Source: Syntrophales bacterium (lineage in GTDB: Bacteria > Desulfobacterota > Syntrophia > Syntrophales > UBA5619). From it: a stretch of 8,500 nucleotides of DNA. Of this stretch, positions 7,013 to 8,500 are shown piece by piece. The first letter of the stretch is position 1, and every line of letters begins with the position of its first letter. The DNA lies in assembly GCA_028712015.1 (NCBI GenBank), contig JAQTRB010000035.1, forward strand, positions 1-8,500, written 5' to 3'. The position numbers and the translations under genes are program-made. Below the pieces are notes generated by a model, which saw only the letters and a list, made by a program, of their open reading frames with translations, was not told the DNA's origin and made no database searches.

Positions 7013-8180
7013 TCTCCGCCTCCCCGGCCCATTCCTCCAGTTTCTGACGCAACTCCTCCTTGCTCGGCAGGTAGAGCCGATATTCCTTCGCATGGATGTT
7101 GGCGTCCTCGGGCAGGGTGATTTCGACGAGCGTTTCGTTCTTTTTCTTGCACAAGACGATGCCGACCGTGGCGTTTTCGGCTTCGGTCCTGACGTGGCGG
7201 TCGAAGTAATTGACGTACATTTGGATCTGGCCAAGGTCCTGATGCGAGAGCTTGCCGATCTTGAGGTCGATCAGCACATAGCAGCGCAGCAGGCGGTTGT
7301 AGAAGACGAGGTCGACAAAGAAGTGATCGCCGTCGTAGGTAAAGCGCTTTTGCCGAGCCTCGAACAGGAAACCCTTGCCGAGTTCCAGCAGGAAGTGCTC
7401 TATTCGGTTGATGATGGCCGTTTCCAGATCGGTTTCGGAATAACGCGTCTGTTCGCTCAGGCCGAGAAACTCCAGCACCAGCGGTTCTTTGAGCAGGTCT
7501 TTGGGTTGAGTGACGATCTGCCCTTTTCGCGCCAGTTGGCGGATGCCATCCTTGTCGCGGCTCAGAGCCAGACGCTCATAGAGACTGCTGTCGAATTGAC
7601 GCTTGAGCTCACGGATGGTCCAGTTCTGCCGGGTGGATTCGATTTCATAGAAGTTACGCTCGTCAGTGTTCTTGATGCCGAGGAGAAAGACATAATGCGT
7701 CCAACTCAAGGTGAAGGGGCGCGGTTGGGTTTGAACCGAAGAGGTCAATTGCCCAGTCAGTGTCTGGGGAATTGGGAATGGGTCAGTCAGTGACTGTCTT
7801 TTTTCGGCGGTAGCCGCCGTCTGAGGAATTGTGGATTTTCCAGTCGCTGACTGGAGTTTCTTGGGTGATCTTAATTTTCCAGTCACTGACTGGAAAATCG
7901 GCGCTCGATCCTGGTAGAACAGGTAAAAGCTCCGCATATACGCGAGATTGCTGGCGGAGAAGCCTCTCCCAAATTCACCGGTAAGTCGTGAGGCGAGGGC
8001 TTTGATGATCTCTTCCCCATACATCGCCCGGCCTTTACCCAGCTGTTCCTGTTCAACGATGCGTCGGCCAATTTCAAAATTTGTATGGACTTGAACCAGA
8101 TCTACACCACGCGCCACAGTGGTGCGGGCTGAGCAGATCAATTCGCGGATATCCTCGATAAAGGTTTTTGTCAGCTTCAT
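7005..8180 (-). CDS. DUF1016/YhcG-family PD-(D/E)XK nuclease
   Basis: This 391-residue protein has the two-part architecture of the DUF1016 (YhcG) family. The N-terminal helical domain (about 5-90) includes FEIGRRIVEQEQ, RAMYGEEII and FGRGFSASNLAYMRSFYLFY. The C-terminal nuclease domain (about 155-380) includes SWTHYVFLLGI, RQNWTIRELKRQ, ELGKGFLFEARQ and the likely active site FFVDLVFY (D290) with IDLKIGK (D305-x-K307). Between them lies a linker (about 92-153) of roughly 10-residue repeats whose DNA forms palindromes, listed separately. The start at 8180 overlaps the hsdM stop by 4 nt (ATGA), with AGGGGG (8186-8191) 5 nt upstream; its stop overlaps the hsdS start. Family members are often found near restriction genes, but their role is poorly defined. 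Here it is probably a DNA-acting accessory nuclease of the type I system. This function is inferred from position. Confidence 0.9.
   Translation of the reverse strand: MKLTKTFIEDIRELICSARTTVARGVDLVQVHTNFEIGRRIVEQEQLGKGRAMYGEEIIKALASRLTGEFGRGFSASNLAYMRSFYLFYQDRAPIFQSVTGKLRSPKKLQSATGKSTIPQTAATAEKRQSLTDPFPIPQTLTGQLTSSVQTQPRPFTLSWTHYVFLLGIKNTDERNFYEIESTRQNWTIRELKRQFDSSLYERLALSRDKDGIRQLARKGQIVTQPKDLLKEPLVLEFLGLSEQTRYSETDLETAIINRIEHFLLELGKGFLFEARQKRFTYDGDHFFVDLVFYNRLLRCYVLIDLKIGKLSHQDLGQIQMYVNYFDRHVRTEAENATVGIVLCKKKNETLVEITLPEDANIHAKEYRLYLPSKEELRQKLEEWAGEAENE
7019..7023 (-). promoter_or_regulatory. Ribosome binding site that sets the hsdS start
   Basis: GGAGG on the minus strand lies 6 nt before the ATG at 7012, inside the last codons of the DUF1016 nuclease gene. 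The two genes share 8 bases (ATGAGTAG, 7005-7012), a typical stop/start arrangement for translational coupling. It also argues against the longer hsdS frame beginning at 7234. Confidence 0.75.
7747..7773. repeat. Intragenic palindrome, copy 1
   Basis: Imperfect palindrome centred on 7760. The outer arms AATT/AATT and inner arms CCCAG/CTGGG and CA/TG pair, with two mismatched pairs (7751/7769 and 7757/7763). On the minus strand it encodes residues 137-145 of the DUF1016 protein, IPQTLTGQL. Confidence 0.75.
7784..7796. repeat. Intragenic palindrome, copy 2
   Basis: Perfect palindrome with 6-bp arms, CAGTCA and TGACTG, around a single central G at 7790. It encodes QSLTD (residues 129-133) of the DUF1016 protein, in the same reading frame as the other copies. 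Confidence 0.75.
7839..7855. repeat. Intragenic palindrome, copy 3
   Basis: Perfect 7-bp arms, TCCAGTC and GACTGGA, around the trinucleotide GCT centred on 7847. It covers the codons for LQSATG (residues 109-114) of the DUF1016 protein. A separate 6-bp inverted repeat, CGGCGG/CCGCCG at 7805-7819, lies between copies 2 and 3 in the degenerate unit IPQTAATAEK. Confidence 0.75.
7874..7898. repeat. Intragenic palindrome, copy 4 (perfect, 25 bp)
   Basis: Perfect palindrome with 12-bp arms, ATTTTCCAGTCA and TGACTGGAAAAT, around a single central C at 7886. It is the longest and best copy. On the minus strand it encodes IFQSVTGK (residues 95-102, plus the first base of L103) at the start of the DUF1016 linker. 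Confidence 0.85.
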
Positions 8181-8500
8181 AATAACCCCCTGATCTTCCT
8201 CAGCACCTCCGTGCTCTCCGCGTCCAGCGCGGCGATTTCGTCCATGATCGCCTGTGGGCTGCGGTGCGTGATTTCCTCGCCGCCGTTAGGGTTCTTCACG
8301 GATAGATCAAAGGTCGTCGGATCGATGGCCTTGGCATCCACGCTCCAGCTCTTGGGCGAGTCGGCGAAGGTCTTTTGTAGTTTTACGAACTCGGCGAGAT
8401 CATCGTCATTGAGCGGGTTCGTCTTGCCGAGGTTTCGTCCCGGATCGAGCCGGTAGTACCAGATCTTCCGTGTGGGCGAGCCCTTCTCGAAGAACAGCAC
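8177..8500 (-). CDS. hsdM: Type I restriction-modification methyltransferase subunit HsdM, C-terminal part only
   Basis: The last 107 codons of a gene that begins beyond the right edge are present; the first codon in view is an internal GTG, not a start. The sequence VLFFEKGSPTRKIWYYRLD, then NLGKTNPLNDDDLAEF and FDLSVKNPNGGEE, matches the C-terminal region of type I N6-adenine methyltransferases (HsdM). These methylate the site chosen by HsdS using S-adenosylmethionine. The catalytic NPPF and SAM motifs would be upstream and are not visible, so activity cannot be judged. The last about 25 residues (SPQAIMDEIAALDAESTEVLRKIRG, shown here only as a region) look like a helix, typical of the tail that contacts HsdS. 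The TGA stop overlaps the ATG of the DUF1016 gene by 4 nt. The operon promoter must lie upstream of this gene, outside the window. Confidence 0.92.
   Translation of the reverse strand: MLFFEKGSPTRKIWYYRLDPGRNLGKTNPLNDDDLAEFVKLQKTFADSPKSWSVDAKAIDPTTFDLSVKNPNGGEEITHRSPQAIMDEIAALDAESTEVLRKIRGLL

Noticed and set aside
7013..7234. Upstream extension of hsdS by 74 codons
   Set aside because: The extension is Arg/Ser/Thr-rich, overlaps the nuclease C-terminus, and a strong GGAGG site marks the ATG at 7012.
6951..7793. Plus-strand open frame of 280 codons opposite the DUF1016 gene
   Set aside because: It has no family resemblance and its frame mirrors the conserved nuclease domain on the minus strand.
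7747..7898. CRISPR array
   Set aside because: The repeats are short and divergent, the intervals are unequal and in frame, and the whole stretch is an open coding linker.

Overview
Every convincing gene in this window lies on the minus strand, so the region reads from right (8500) to left (1). It has two blocks. The right block (about 3321-8500) is a type I restriction-modification operon in the order hsdM (3' end only), a DUF1016/YhcG-type PD-(D/E)XK nuclease, hsdS, hsdR. The left block (274-3295) is a metabolic cassette: a flavin-reductase-like FMN protein, a class I/II PLP aminotransferase and a thiolase. A strong GC-rich hairpin follows the thiolase, and after it only a gene remnant with an in-frame stop is visible at the window edge.

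The restriction genes are packed as one translationally coupled unit: hsdM and the nuclease overlap by 4 nt (ATGA), the nuclease and hsdS overlap by 8 nt, and hsdS is 8 nt from hsdR. The gaps then widen to 25, 53 and 74 nt in the metabolic block, whose three genes each have their own good Shine-Dalgarno sequence. HsdS would specify the DNA target, HsdM would methylate it and HsdR would translocate and cut. The DUF1016 nuclease is not a standard subunit, but its place between hsdM and hsdS suggests that it is made together with the complex.

Two features stand out. The linker of the DUF1016 nuclease is encoded by an array of about five in-frame units, four of which form DNA palindromes around CCAGTC/GACTGG; one is a perfect 25-bp palindrome. 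HsdR carries three evenly patterned cysteine units (C-x2-C-x4-C-x-C, 13 cysteines in 44 residues) between its helicase core and its C-terminal domain, which looks like an added metal-binding module.

The organism cannot be named from the sequence. Thiolase, flavin-reductase-like protein and aminotransferase in a GC-rich bacterial genome would fit an anaerobe such as a member of the Desulfobacterota, but this is a weak inference. Base composition differs between blocks (sample lines: 421-480 in the thiolase has 40/60 G+C, 6181-6240 in hsdS has 29/60), which fits acquisition of the restriction operon by transfer. No tRNA, rRNA, CRISPR array or insertion sequence was seen.
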